A DNA stretch of 64,000 nucleotides, from assembly GCF_026262505.1 (NCBI RefSeq), contig NC_067204.1, forward strand, positions 17,524,165 to 17,588,164, read 5' to 3'. The position numbers were made by a program, and so were the translations under genes. Position 1 is the first letter of the stretch; every line of letters begins with the position of its first letter. The notes below the pieces were generated by a model. It had not been told where the DNA came from. It was given only the letters and a program-made list of their open reading frames with translations, and did not search any database. This DNA is from Trichomonas vaginalis G3. Its lineage: Eukaryota > Parabasalia > Trichomonadida > Trichomonadidae. Below are positions 1-10,190 of this stretch, one piece after another.

Positions 1-2
1 AT

Positions 3-338
3 ACATACTATGAGTCAGATAATCAATGGATACGTGTTGATCTCAAGGGATATAAATTAAAACCAAGTTCTTATATTTTACTTTCAGCATTCAGATCTGA
101 TTATCTTTTGAGATATTGGAGGCTAGAAGGTATAAAGGAAAATGGATCAACTGTTGTATTGGATAATAAAGATTATGCATTTAAAAAAGCTGAAACTCAA
201 GAATTTCCACTTCAAACAAATGACTATTTTGTTGCTTTCATGATAATTCAAACAGGTAAGAATCAACACAATAATGACAGTGATAATGAATTAGCTATCC
301 AAGTATTTGATTTCAAAGGCGAATTAATTAAAATTTAA
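3..338 (+). CDS. C-terminal part of an F5/8C (discoidin)-like domain protein, cut by the window edge
   Basis: The frame is open from the first bases of the window to a TAA at 336-338, so the start lies upstream. About 111 residues are visible. They show the pattern of the galactose-binding/F5-8C-like fold that ends many trichomonad BTB, kelch or ankyrin proteins: a DNQWIRVDLKGYKL strand, then LRYWRLEGIKENGS, then a late FVAFMIIQTGKNQHNN segment and a closing hydrophobic strand (IQVFDFKGELIKI). In this family the domain usually follows an N-terminal BTB or repeat region and probably serves in ligand or protein binding. That N-terminal part is not visible, so the whole-protein class is inferred. 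The stop codon lies in a TAAA tract, as often seen at trichomonad 3' ends. Confidence 0.6.
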   Translation, partial: TYYESDNQWIRVDLKGYKLKPSSYILLSAFRSDYLLRYWRLEGIKENGSTVVLDNKDYAFKKAETQEFPLQTNDYFVAFMIIQTGKNQHNNDSDNELAIQVFDFKGELIKI

Positions 339-1224
339 AAATAAATTAACAATTTATAGCATGCTCTAAAAATGATAATTTACCATTATATGTGCAAAAT
401 TGAGATGAAATCTCAATTTTGCACCTATGATAAGATTATTGCCGCAAAATCTAATCTCTGATATAATGAACTTACATTCATATTACTAACAGAAATTGAA
501 ATTGTAATTTTTGCTAAAAATGAAAATATAGCATATGAATACGTTTTAGATTAATATTTATTTGTGTTCAATTCAATTTTGCGCAAGAATCTCTAGCATA
601 TGATTATTTTTTGGTTTTATATGAGGTGCAAAAACCGTCCATAAACGATAATTCAAAATTGAATCTGCCCGTATTTTGCGTATTTGAATAAGTTTGGAGT
701 TGACTATTATATATAATCAAATCCATTAAAAAAGTATAGTAATAATTGCATATGCAAAAAATATAAAAGAAAAAATACATCCATCTTTTGACTACTTTGC
801 GCATTTTTTGCACTTTTCGGAAAACCCCTTATTTTTGATTCAAATGCTGTTCGGCATTAAAAGCTAAAATAATCATATACTAGATAATCATATACTAGAT
901 AATTATATCCGATATTTTTGAGTCGCTATATCGAAAAAGTATATCATTTTTTGATAAGATGAGTACTGAAAAAGCCCCAATTTTCAACCATGCCATTATC
1001 AGAAAAAAAACGCATTTTTTTTCACAAATTCTTCCTCAGATTGATTAATTATTATGTTTGAGTGTAAGATATAGTGGTTTAAACCATGAGTATGAGTATA
1101 ATGGATTAAATAAATCGAAAACATTATTAAAACATTGTGATCGTATTTTTTTATAAATCAAAATCAAAAATATTTTATTTTTCCACGTTAAAAAAAAAAG
1201 AAATTGTTACTGAATATAAAAAAA
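339..1224. other. Gene-free stretch
   Basis: Apart from the hairpin at 392-424, I see only AT-rich DNA and a short tandem repeat at about 871-913: two exact copies and part of a third of a 15-base unit AATCATATACTAGAT. The short reading frame at 604-813 on the minus strand has no recognisable features and low-complexity composition. Confidence 0.5.
392..424. repeat. Perfect 15-bp hairpin downstream of the first gene
   Basis: The arms 392-406 and 410-424 are perfect reverse complements around a GAA loop (left arm GTGCAAAATTGAGAT). It lies 54 bases after the stop codon. It may form a hairpin in the 3' part of a transcript or be a scrap of a mobile element. Confidence 0.6.
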
Positions 1225-3996
1225 TTACTGAATATTCTGACGAAGTACAGCAGGACTATATTTCTTAGTGAGTCTTTCTAAAGCATCTTGGCAGTTGAAA
1301 GCGCGTTGTGTCCTTGCTATTACATCAGCGATTGGTGTTTCAGACCATTTCTTACGCTCTTCCTCTATAAACTCCCTCTTCTCTTCTTCATTCATTGAAC
1401 TGAGGAGTGCTTCTCTCTGGAGTTTGACTTCTTCTCTATCCATCAATGTTGTCTCTTTATCTTTACTTGGGAAGTCCGGCCAGTCGATCTGTGTCTTGTC
1501 CGCCTCTTCATCCTTTGGATCTTCCTTAATGTATGGATAAACTGTCTTCTTTTCTTCGGCAATTTCTTCATCAGATGATGATGAACTAGAGTCAGATTTC
1601 TTGACATTTCTTTCCTTAGGAGATTCTAATTTGTCTTCCTCTTCTTCTTCGATGTTCAAGTAGAAGTTCTTGAATCTCTTTTGGCGCTCGTGTCTTTCCT
1701 TGTCATCTTCTGTCTCTGATTCTGGCTGGATATCTCTTTCTTTCGGTGTTTGTGGCTCTTGGTCTGTAAGAATGATTTGTTCTCCTTCCTGCAAGAACTT
1801 CTCGAATTCCTTTGAGAAATAGCTTGGGAAGTGGCCTTCCAAATCACTCTCATGAACATATGTATCGAAAGGAACTGGGAATTCCTCGTATCCTGTGTTT
1901 GCTTCCAAGTGTTCTCCAGAAAGAGTGTTGAAATCTTTGATGAGATTGGGGATGTTCAACTGGAGTTTTGTTGCATCTCTCAATGGGAATGAGATGATGA
2001 ATGGTGATGACGTCTGTTGTGCAGCAGAAACAAAGTTCATGATGCAGTCTTGTGCATCTGGATCGGATCCATCGAAATCAATGAATGGAATCTTGATGTC
2101 TTCTGGTTTTTCTGAGTTTTCATTGACTACTGGTTTCTCTTGGTTTTCGTTGCTTCCTGAGTTCTCGGAATGTGGCTGTGCGTTATTTATCATGACAGGA
2201 ATGAGTTTCTGGAGTGCATTGACACCGTTGGAGCCAATTTGTTGATCGGAAATGTCCAACCAAATTAAGGATTTCGATTCTTCAATTTTCTGGATGAAAG
2301 GAACGAGTTTTTCACCTAAAACGTATTTGTCCTTGCCGCGGATTGATAATTTGCGGAGTTTCGGAAGCTGGACAATGACTTCTGCCAAGTTCATGAGGAT
2401 TTCTTCATCATGTGGCCCGAGACAACCGTCAATGAAAAGTGTATTGAGCTGTACTTGTTTTCTGAGCATTTCAACGAACGGTTGTGGGATGGAAGTGTCG
2501 GACCAGTTGAGGCCAACAATCCTGGAGTTCTTAAGAGCAGTAATATACTGGCAAACTCTGGAAATCTCTTCGACGCTGACAGGAAGATCATTTGGATATG
2601 TGCAATCGAGTCCGGAGAGGTTGAGAGTAAGGCCATGGGTGTATTTGGTCTTAAGAATGAATCTGATGAACTGGAGAAGGCAGTTGTCGGCGAAATAAGA
2701 TTTGGATACATCAATAACTTGGATGTTCGGTGGGAGCTCGCCTGTGGTGGGTGTAGTCCTCATGCAGAAGTTGGCACGAAGGGAAATGGCCTGTAGATTT
2801 GCAAGATTTGCATTCATGATTTCGTAAATTGCATCGGAAATCTCGAGATCATCGTGTGGAAGGGATAATGCAACAAGCGATTTCTGGAAATGGGCTGCAT
2901 TGCTTAAAATTGTCTTGAGTTGGAAGGAATTATCGTATCCAAGGCGTAAGAACTTGAGATTCTCGCAAATAACTGGAACAAGAAGGCGATTGAAGAATTC
3001 CTCCTTGTATTCGTCGTTGTGAAGGAAGTTATCGAAGCCAAGAGACTGGAGATTCTTAAACTTCTGCATACTGTTAAAGAATTCATCAAACTTGTTCTCT
3101 GTTTCCTTCTGGAATTTTGTAAAGCCGCAGTTGGCAAATGTAAAGCCATGAATGAAGCAATTCTCCAATTTATCGTTGAATGTTAAGAGCATTGAAGTTA
3201 ATTTCTTGTATGTCTTTTGGTTGAATGTTAAATGTCTCCATGGGAGGAAACGGCTTGGAGTCTTTGCAGCTGCATCGAAAACGTTTAATTTGGTCGTATC
3301 TTCCTCCTTCTTTCCAAGTTGAGAAGTGAGCTTGATATGTTCAAGGTATGGATCTAACTGAAGACCAGCTAAAATAATGGAAGCAACAGCATTTGGTGTA
3401 TTTGATGGTAATTTGAATGTTGTATGACGATATTTAAGTGTGTCTTCGAATTGTTTATAAAGTTCTGGTGATAGCTTGCAATTAAGAACGCGTTCGAAGG
3501 CATGGAGACGGCAAAGAGCTGCAGCTGGGATATCGCGCTTCTCTATATTTGAATATGGTCTAGCATTGATGTGATCAATAGTAGAGTTTGGCATAATCCG
3601 AATTAAGTGATTTGCAATTGTTTGAATTATTTCTCTTGCATTTTCGTGTTTGAATTTCATTGGGTATAAAGAAGGCTCTGGAAGTTTGGTCTGATCGGGT
3701 TTTTGATTTGCAGCCTGCTGTGTTTCAACTGATCTGTCTCTGAATTGGAAAATAACTAAATTATTTTCTTCGTCCAATTTCATATCTTTGAGATCAATCA
3801 AATGGAAATCTCTTCTCTTTTCAAGTATTGGAGTAATGTGGAAATAAATGGCACGGTACTCGCCAACTACAAGTATTCGCTTATCGTGCTTCTCAGGGTT
3901 CTTACGGTGATATTTATCTACTTCATATGCTAAGAAGACTTTTTCACCTTCACCCTCAATAAGTCCCTTTGCAGTTTTCAGGAGATCTTCAGACAT
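1225..3996 (-). CDS. Leucine-rich repeat protein of CARMIL-like layout
   Basis: The protein has 923 residues. About the first 125 residues look like a small PH-like domain (IYFHITPILEKRR, DFHLIDLKDMKL). This is followed by a helical linker and irregular leucine-rich repeats, roughly residues 200-620, with units such as LANLQAISLRANF, LPKLRKLSIRG and SLIWLDISDQQIG. The last 200 residues are acidic, serine-rich and probably disordered (runs of E and S near 790-830). A PH-like head, LRR solenoid and disordered tail is the layout of CARMIL proteins, which bind membranes and regulate capping protein and actin. Trichomonads carry many such genes. No capping-protein interaction motif was identified, so the role is inferred. 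The ATG at 3996 is preceded by GCACTT, a possible weak initiator. Codon use is somewhat richer in G and C than in neighbouring genes. Confidence 0.65.
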   Translation of the reverse strand: MSEDLLKTAKGLIEGEGEKVFLAYEVDKYHRKNPEKHDKRILVVGEYRAIYFHITPILEKRRDFHLIDLKDMKLDEENNLVIFQFRDRSVETQQAANQKPDQTKLPEPSLYPMKFKHENAREIIQTIANHLIRIMPNSTIDHINARPYSNIEKRDIPAAALCRLHAFERVLNCKLSPELYKQFEDTLKYRHTTFKLPSNTPNAVASIILAGLQLDPYLEHIKLTSQLGKKEEDTTKLNVFDAAAKTPSRFLPWRHLTFNQKTYKKLTSMLLTFNDKLENCFIHGFTFANCGFTKFQKETENKFDEFFNSMQKFKNLQSLGFDNFLHNDEYKEEFFNRLLVPVICENLKFLRLGYDNSFQLKTILSNAAHFQKSLVALSLPHDDLEISDAIYEIMNANLANLQAISLRANFCMRTTPTTGELPPNIQVIDVSKSYFADNCLLQFIRFILKTKYTHGLTLNLSGLDCTYPNDLPVSVEEISRVCQYITALKNSRIVGLNWSDTSIPQPFVEMLRKQVQLNTLFIDGCLGPHDEEILMNLAEVIVQLPKLRKLSIRGKDKYVLGEKLVPFIQKIEESKSLIWLDISDQQIGSNGVNALQKLIPVMINNAQPHSENSGSNENQEKPVVNENSEKPEDIKIPFIDFDGSDPDAQDCIMNFVSAAQQTSSPFIISFPLRDATKLQLNIPNLIKDFNTLSGEHLEANTGYEEFPVPFDTYVHESDLEGHFPSYFSKEFEKFLQEGEQIILTDQEPQTPKERDIQPESETEDDKERHERQKRFKNFYLNIEEEEEDKLESPKERNVKKSDSSSSSSDEEIAEEKKTVYPYIKEDPKDEEADKTQIDWPDFPSKDKETTLMDREEVKLQREALLSSMNEEEKREFIEEERKKWSETPIADVIARTQRAFNCQDALERLTKKYSPAVLRQNIQ

Positions 3997-4304
3997 AAGT
4001 GCTTTGTAAAGTTCCTAACGGAAAGTTTTATATTTACAAAACGCTAACTGTTTCATCTACAATTGGTTTTTTGATTTGTTAGGATAGGACATATAAAATA
4101 TAGTCAATTCTATATAGAAATCCTAAATATGAGAAAAATTAATGAAGGAAAAAAAGTCAGCTCGATCATTTCGGTTGACATAACTAATGCTAGTGGCCAT
4201 TGAGCATTTGGTAAATCTGTCTATAAGCATGTGATGTGTATAATGCTCTTTTGCTTGAGTAACTCATTAAAGCATCTGCCGATTTATTCCCTAATAATAG
4301 TGTT

Positions 4305-5352
4305 TTAAGGGTGCACACGAGAGGATCATGTAAACTTCAGAATTTAGAACCTTATTTTTAGGCATTATCTTGGCTACCTATTTAGGCTCGAAAAGCAAAA
4401 AATATCAAAAAATACAACTTGAGTCCATTATGACCCTTTCATGGAGGTAGTTTTTCTCCGCTAGTATTTTCCCTTTGAATCTCTTTACAATTCGAAATCA
4501 AATTCAAACCTCAGTAGAAGAAAGGAAGAATCGACTTACTACGGTTGTAATACGAATAAATACATATATTTAATTATTTTTATTTACATAATAATTGTTT
4601 GAAGCTCATATTCCATCAAATTTTTAAATAAAAACATTAAAATGTTGAAAATGTTCATATATTTTAATAGGGTTTTGACACTTTATTGAGGAATTACTAC
4701 ATACATAGTCGAACTGAACTTGATATTTTGAAATTTAAATTATTTATCAAAATTAAAATTTAACCTGAAATTTATAATTATTTAGTCATATTTTGCATAA
4801 TTCTAAGTAGATTTTGTAAAAAATCAAGAAAGAAAAATTTTAACGTGCTTTATTTTTTCTTTTTTATAATAATACATATTATTATATAATTAACATATTC
4901 ATAATGTTTCACCCTTTCAAAAATATAATCCTCCTCCTCTCAAATAAACGTACATACGGGTGGCCTCTTTTTTCAAAAAATTAAAATTTGAAATTTTGGG
5001 CTCAAATATTAGAGATTTTTTCAACCTTCAACGATATATGTTGTCTATATCAGACCTCCTTTCTTTTTGATACTTAACATTGTTCCTAAATCTTAGCCGT
5101 TAAGGCTGTTCTGAAAATATTTTTTTTTCGAAAAAATTCGAAAAAATTCTTAAAATTCAAAAATCCCTTAATTCCTGAGGATTTTGGAAAAAAGTTTTTA
5201 CATGAACATGTGTATATTATATGAAGTATATTGATAAGGTAAAAATCAAATTTTATTGCATATTCATCGAGAAAATAAACTAACGAATCCCTCAAAATTG
5301 AGAGGGTAATCCTCCTCCTCTCAAATAAACGTACATACGGGTGCACCCTTAA
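4305..5352 (+). mobile_element. TTAA-flanked non-autonomous DNA element, copy A
   Basis: The 1040-base body (4309-5348) is bounded by TTAA on both sides (4305-4308 and 5349-5352). Its termini are inverted: GGGTGCACACGAG at the left and, read inward from the right, GGGTGCACCCGTATG. The right-end subterminal block CCCGTATGTACGTTTATT recurs inside the element near 4947-4966. There is no transposase-sized frame. The minus-strand frame at 5086-5466 is shared with copies B and C only because the copies are nearly identical. TTAA target duplication is the mark of the piggyBac superfamily, so this may be a piggyBac-type MITE; the family is inferred from the target site and length alone. Confidence 0.75.
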
Positions 5353-6554
5353 TATTAAAAAAAAAGCAAAAAGCAATATTTCAAAAGCTATTATTTTTGA
5401 AATATTGTTGTATAATTGGAAACGTAATCGGAGGAAAATCTGACACAATTTTATTTTTTTTTTCATTGGATTCTTTATTTCGACTATCTACGATATCTGT
5501 TTGAAATAAATAGCTACTTATGCGACACAATATGCAGAGAAATATGTGTACAATGTTAATGCATAGCAAAATCTTGAGCTCTGAAAAAATCTCGGATTTC
5601 GACTTCACTTGGGGGAGAGATGAAATATATACTACTAATACTTAAATTCCACATGCTGTGCTTGATATTAAACACTTCTAACGTTAGAGAAAAACTTACT
5701 TTTTTTCACCTGTTTTCAGAATCAGTACATGAATAATCGAGTATTGATATAACAAATGTGCATTGCGTATTGCATTAGAATCTTTGAAACTTGAATAAAG
5801 AAACCTACTTGTGAATTTTTTGACACATGATGACGATGACTTTTACTTGAGGGCGACCAATATTCAATTTGAGAATTTAAAACGTGTGCAATCATATAGT
5901 ACACTATGTTAACAATATATATGTATGTATAAATTCTGCTGGTTATGAATTACATAATAGAGAATTTTTGCATTTTTCTTTTAGTTAAGAAAAAGTCTAA
6001 ATCCTTATCAAACAACTTACCATTGCATTAAAACTTCTCAATACCATAGGGCATATTGTATAGTTATTGATGATATGTCATAGGATCTATCTGTAAGCGC
6101 TTGAAATTGTGTGCTCGAATCTATATTAAATCTATTTTTTATCGGTGTTAAAAAATTGACTTTAAGCTTTTTTGGATAGATAGAGCATATTTTAAGATGC
6201 CGACTAAGAGTGGAAAGATGTATAAATAGGAAATAATGTATAACATTACATTATTTTCGATCATTTGAAGAAAACGACATTTAGAAATTTGAAAAGTTAT
6301 TCTTACAAAGGCATAAAGAAAAATGCACACTAAGACACAACATTGTTTCACACTGGATTATATTTTAAATGTCTCACAAAACCAATACAAAATTATTAGA
6401 CTTATTCATTATAAATGGGAAAAAATATTTTTGTATTATGTTGAAAAACGATTATTGATACCTCGAAATATGTGACAATCTTTAAATTCGAGTGTATTAA
6501 TATAGTGAATATAGTGAATGGGCTGTTTAAATAATGCTATTGGAAAAAGAATTA
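5353..6554. other. Gene-free stretch
   Basis: AT-rich sequence between element copy A and the ankyrin relic. The short frames here (for example on the minus strand at 5722-5904 and 6148-6351) show no domain, repeat or signal that I recognise. Confidence 0.5.
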
Positions 6555-9524
6555 TTAGTCATTTTTAGCACCATGTTCAACTAAGAAAGTGATAATATTT
6601 GATGCTTTAATTGAGGTGGCAATACTGAGAGGGCATTTATCAATATTGGTAGATTTTACACTAAACAATAATAAATGTGAAGAGAAAGAGAATTTTATCA
6701 AGTAATGAATAATACGAAAAGAAAGAAAATGTTATAAAATAATGATAAATATGAAGAGAAAGCGAATGCGATAAAACATTGATAAATATGAAGAGAAAGA
6801 GAATGTGATAAAATAATGATAAATATGAAAAGAATAAGAATGCGATAAAATAATGATAAATATGAAATGAAAAAAAAATTCATAAAACATTGATAAATAT
6901 AAAAAGAAAGAGAATGTGATAAAATAATGATAAATATGAAAAGAATAAGAATGTGATAAAATAATGATTAATATGAAAAGAATAAGAATTCTATAAAATA
7001 ATGATAAATATGAAAAGAAAGAGAATAAGTTTCATATTAACATTTGCACCATGTTCAACTAAGAATTGGACAATCTCTATCGATTTCGTATTGATGGCAA
7101 TACTAAGGGGGCATTCATTAATATCGAGAGAATGTCATTAAACAATGAGGAACATCAAGAGAAAGAGAATTTCATAAAACAATGATAAACATGGAATGGA
7201 AAAGAATGTCATAAAACAATGATAAATATGAAGAGATATAGAATTTCATAAAATAATTATAAATATGAAATGGAAAAGAATCCAATAAAATAATGATAAA
7301 TATGAAAAGAAAGAGAATGTAATAAAACAATGAATAATATGAAAAGAAAGAGAAAGCAATAAAACAATGAGAAATATGAAGTGAAAGAGAATCCAATAAA
7401 ATAATGATAAATATGAAGAGATATAGAATTTCATAAAATAATGATAAATATGAAAAGAAAGAAAATTTCATAAAACAATGATGGATATGAAAAGAAAGAG
7501 AATAAGTTTCATATTAACATTTGCACCATGTTCAACTAAGAATTGGACAATCTCTATCGATTTCGTATTGATGGCAATGGTAAGAGGGTATTCATTAATA
7601 TCGAGAGAATGTCATTAAACAATGAGAAATATCAAGAAAAAGAGAATCCAATAAAGCAATAATTAATATAGAGAGAAACAGAATTTTATAAAATAATGAT
7701 AAATATGAAAATGAAAAGAATGTCATAAAACAATGAATAATATGAAAAGAAAGAAAATGCTATAAAACAACGATAAATATGAAATGAAAGAAAATGTGAT
7801 AAAGCAATGAATAATATGAAAAGAAAGAGAATGCGATAAAACAATGACAAATATTAGAAGAAAGAAAATGTGATAAAGCAATAATAAATTTGAAATGAAA
7901 AAGAATTCTATAAGACAATGATAAATATGAAAAGAAAGATAATGATCTAAAACAATGATAAATATTGAAAGAAAGAGAATAAGTTTCATGTTAACATTTG
8001 CACCATGCTCAACTAGGAATTGAACAATTTCTATTGAGTTCACTTTGATTGCAATACTAAGAGGGCATTCATTAATATCGAGAGAATATAATAAAACAAT
8101 GAGAAATATCAAGAAAAAGAGAATTTGATAAAACAATGATAAATATGAAAAAGAAAAGAATGTCATAAAACAATGATAAATATGAAAATAAAGAGAATTT
8201 TATAAAGCAATAATAAATATGAAAAGAATAAGAATGCGATAAAATAATGATAAATATGAAATGAAAAAAAATTTCATAAAACATTGATAAATATAAAAAG
8301 AAAGAGAATGTGATAAAATAATGATAAATATGAAAAGAATAAGAATGTGATAAAATAATGATTAATATGAAAAGAATAAGAATTCTATAAAATAATGATA
8401 AATATGAAAAGAAAGAGAATAAGTTTCATATTAACATTTGCACCATGTTCAACTAAGAATTGGACAATCTCTATCGATTTCGTATTGATGGCAATACTAA
8501 GGGGGCATTCATTAATATCGAGAGAATGTCATTAAACAATGAGGAACATCAAGAGAAAGAGAATTTCATAAAACAATGATAAACATGGAATGGAAAAGAA
8601 TGTCATAAAACAATATTAAATATGAAGAGAAACAGAATTCAATAAAATAATGATAAATATGAAAAGAATGAGAATGTAATAAATCAATGATAAATATGAA
8701 GAGGAAAAATATATATATATCATTGATGTTTGCTCCGTTAGAAAGTAAATAAGATGCAACAACATAATTTCCGAAATGCATACTTTCTGCTATTGAATCA
8801 AAAGTTTGTCCAAAATTTGATTTAAGGTACTCTGCAATTTCATAGTTTTGAAAATTCAATGCTATATTAATCATTTTTTAAATGATTTACCTTCTTCTAT
8901 CATGTGCATAAAGATCTCTTTATTTCCGCCTTGAGCAGCATAATATTCTGATTTATCAGTGTATTTAGCTCCTATATTTTTCAAGTAATTGAAACACAAT
9001 TCTGAGCCAAATTTAATTGAACAATCAAGTGGTGTGATTTTATTAATCTCCTTATTAATATCAAGGTTTGGGAATTTAGATTTAAGATCATCAACTTTAT
9101 CCCATGCAATATAGTATAAAGCAGATTTTGGTGGATATAAATTGAGAATTTCTGCTTCTTTCATTTCTGGTTCGAAGTTTTCGAATTTGAAACCTTTGTA
9201 ATGTAGAAGAGTCGCCAATTTCTCATTTTTCGGCTGGATAATGCATGAAAATTTGTTTGATATCTTTTGATAAAGCTCTGAAAATAATTTAATATCTTTC
9301 ACACGAAATTGTGAAAAAATATCAATCAAGTAGAGTGCCATTTGGATAGTTATTTTGGAAGCTGTTATTAATTCGATAATTTGTGAAGATATTTGTATAA
9401 TATTATTGGAATTGACACTCCAAATAATTTTTGATGCTTGATTTGGGTATTCGAATACTTTAATTGGTGTAATGTCACTGTAATTACACCAATTTTCATC
9501 TTTTGGTTGCTCTGAACTTGACAT
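6555..9524 (-). pseudogene. Ankyrin-repeat gene (DUF3447-type), frameshifted and split by satellite DNA
   Basis: The intact front is 8871-9524 (ATG at 9524, 217 residues) and resembles the N-terminal region of trichomonad DUF3447/ankyrin proteins, ending in EMHMIEE-like ankyrin units (TPLDCSIKFGSELCFNYLKN, then NKEIFMHMIEEGKSF). A stop follows in frame, but the same protein carries on in another frame at 8874 (MINIALNFQNYEIAEYLKSN, then YVVASYLLSNGANIND), so a single-base frameshift lies in the A-run near 8875. Beyond about 8710 the ankyrin coding is broken by arrays of a 37-bp satellite. Further single ankyrin units survive near 8421-8536, 7982-8096, 7503-7618, 7025-7140 and 6558-6640. The last one reads CPLSIATSIKASNIITFLVE and ends at a plausible natural stop at 6555-6557. 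Family: cytoplasmic interaction proteins, role unknown. Confidence 0.75.
6650..8710. repeat. 37-bp satellite in five blocks, interleaved with ankyrin units
   Basis: The unit is AT-rich, of the form ATAATGATAAATATGAAAAG followed by AAAGAGAATGTGATAA, about 37 bases in most copies. Blocks lie near 6650-7020, 7140-7500, 7620-7980, 8096-8420 and 8540-8710, about 44 units in all. The minus strand is almost free of stops in all three frames. Since 37 is not a multiple of 3, a frame passes through three phases every 111 bases, giving a 37-residue hydrophobic period (FSYLSLFYWILFH, FIFLIVLLLSLS, FHIIHCFITFSF). Ankyrin modules punctuate the array at spacings of about 478, 479 and 439 bases. Confidence 0.8.
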
Positions 9525-10190
9525 CTTAAGCTTTTTAAAAATTTTATCTGTGACACTTTTTCGAATAAAAAAAAGAAAGTGAAAATTGCATTTTGTATTA
9601 CAAAAGTTTCCAAATACTCATATATTGTGAAAGTGTATTATTTTGATGCTCATTTATGAAAATAATCATTCAATATTCGCAGCTATTAAAAAATATGTAT
9701 TTCTCTTAAAATTTCATTAAGAAAATATATTTCATTTGACACATAAACTCAATATGTATTCTAGCTATCTCAATACATGAAGTTTTATGTTATCATTCAA
9801 TGAAACTGTATGATTGATAACGTCTGATGTTCATCTATCGAGAAATATCTTCATATTGTTATGGTGTAGAGCTTCTTATTAAAAAAGTTTTCCAAATCAA
9901 AAAAGATTTCTCAAATCAGATTTCGGATAATTTTTTATATTATACGTAATTGTTTTGAGGAGATATTATAGCCCCAATAAGAAATGCATGATATATTTTA
10001 AACAACCCCTCGGCGTTTAATATATTCAGATCAATTCGGCTTTGATGATAGGTAAGCTAAACGAATGGATAAAAAATTTTCAACTAGATCAGCTACATGT
10101 CAGATATCTATTATGTTTATCAGAAAATACTCCACTCGTGTTTGAATTCCTAAAAAAACTGAGAATTGTGACAAAAATCAAAAGTTCAAA
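9525..10190. other. Gene-free stretch
   Basis: Intergenic, between the divergently transcribed ankyrin relic and the CK1 gene, so it should hold both promoters. No clear TCAYTT initiator next to either start. The CK1 start is preceded by TTCAAAATG. Confidence 0.4.

Noticed and set aside
5086-5466. A 126-codon frame on the minus strand, with relatives at 28557-28781 and 45460-45714, as a conserved gene
   Set aside because: The similarity is explained by all three lying in near-identical copies of one DNA element. The composition is AT-driven and the frame is cut differently in copy B.
6650-8710. The hydrophobic frames in the satellite as real multi-pass membrane proteins
   Set aside because: Hydrophobicity follows from the T-rich strand of the repeat in every frame, stops interrupt the frames, and no initiator or stable start is visible.
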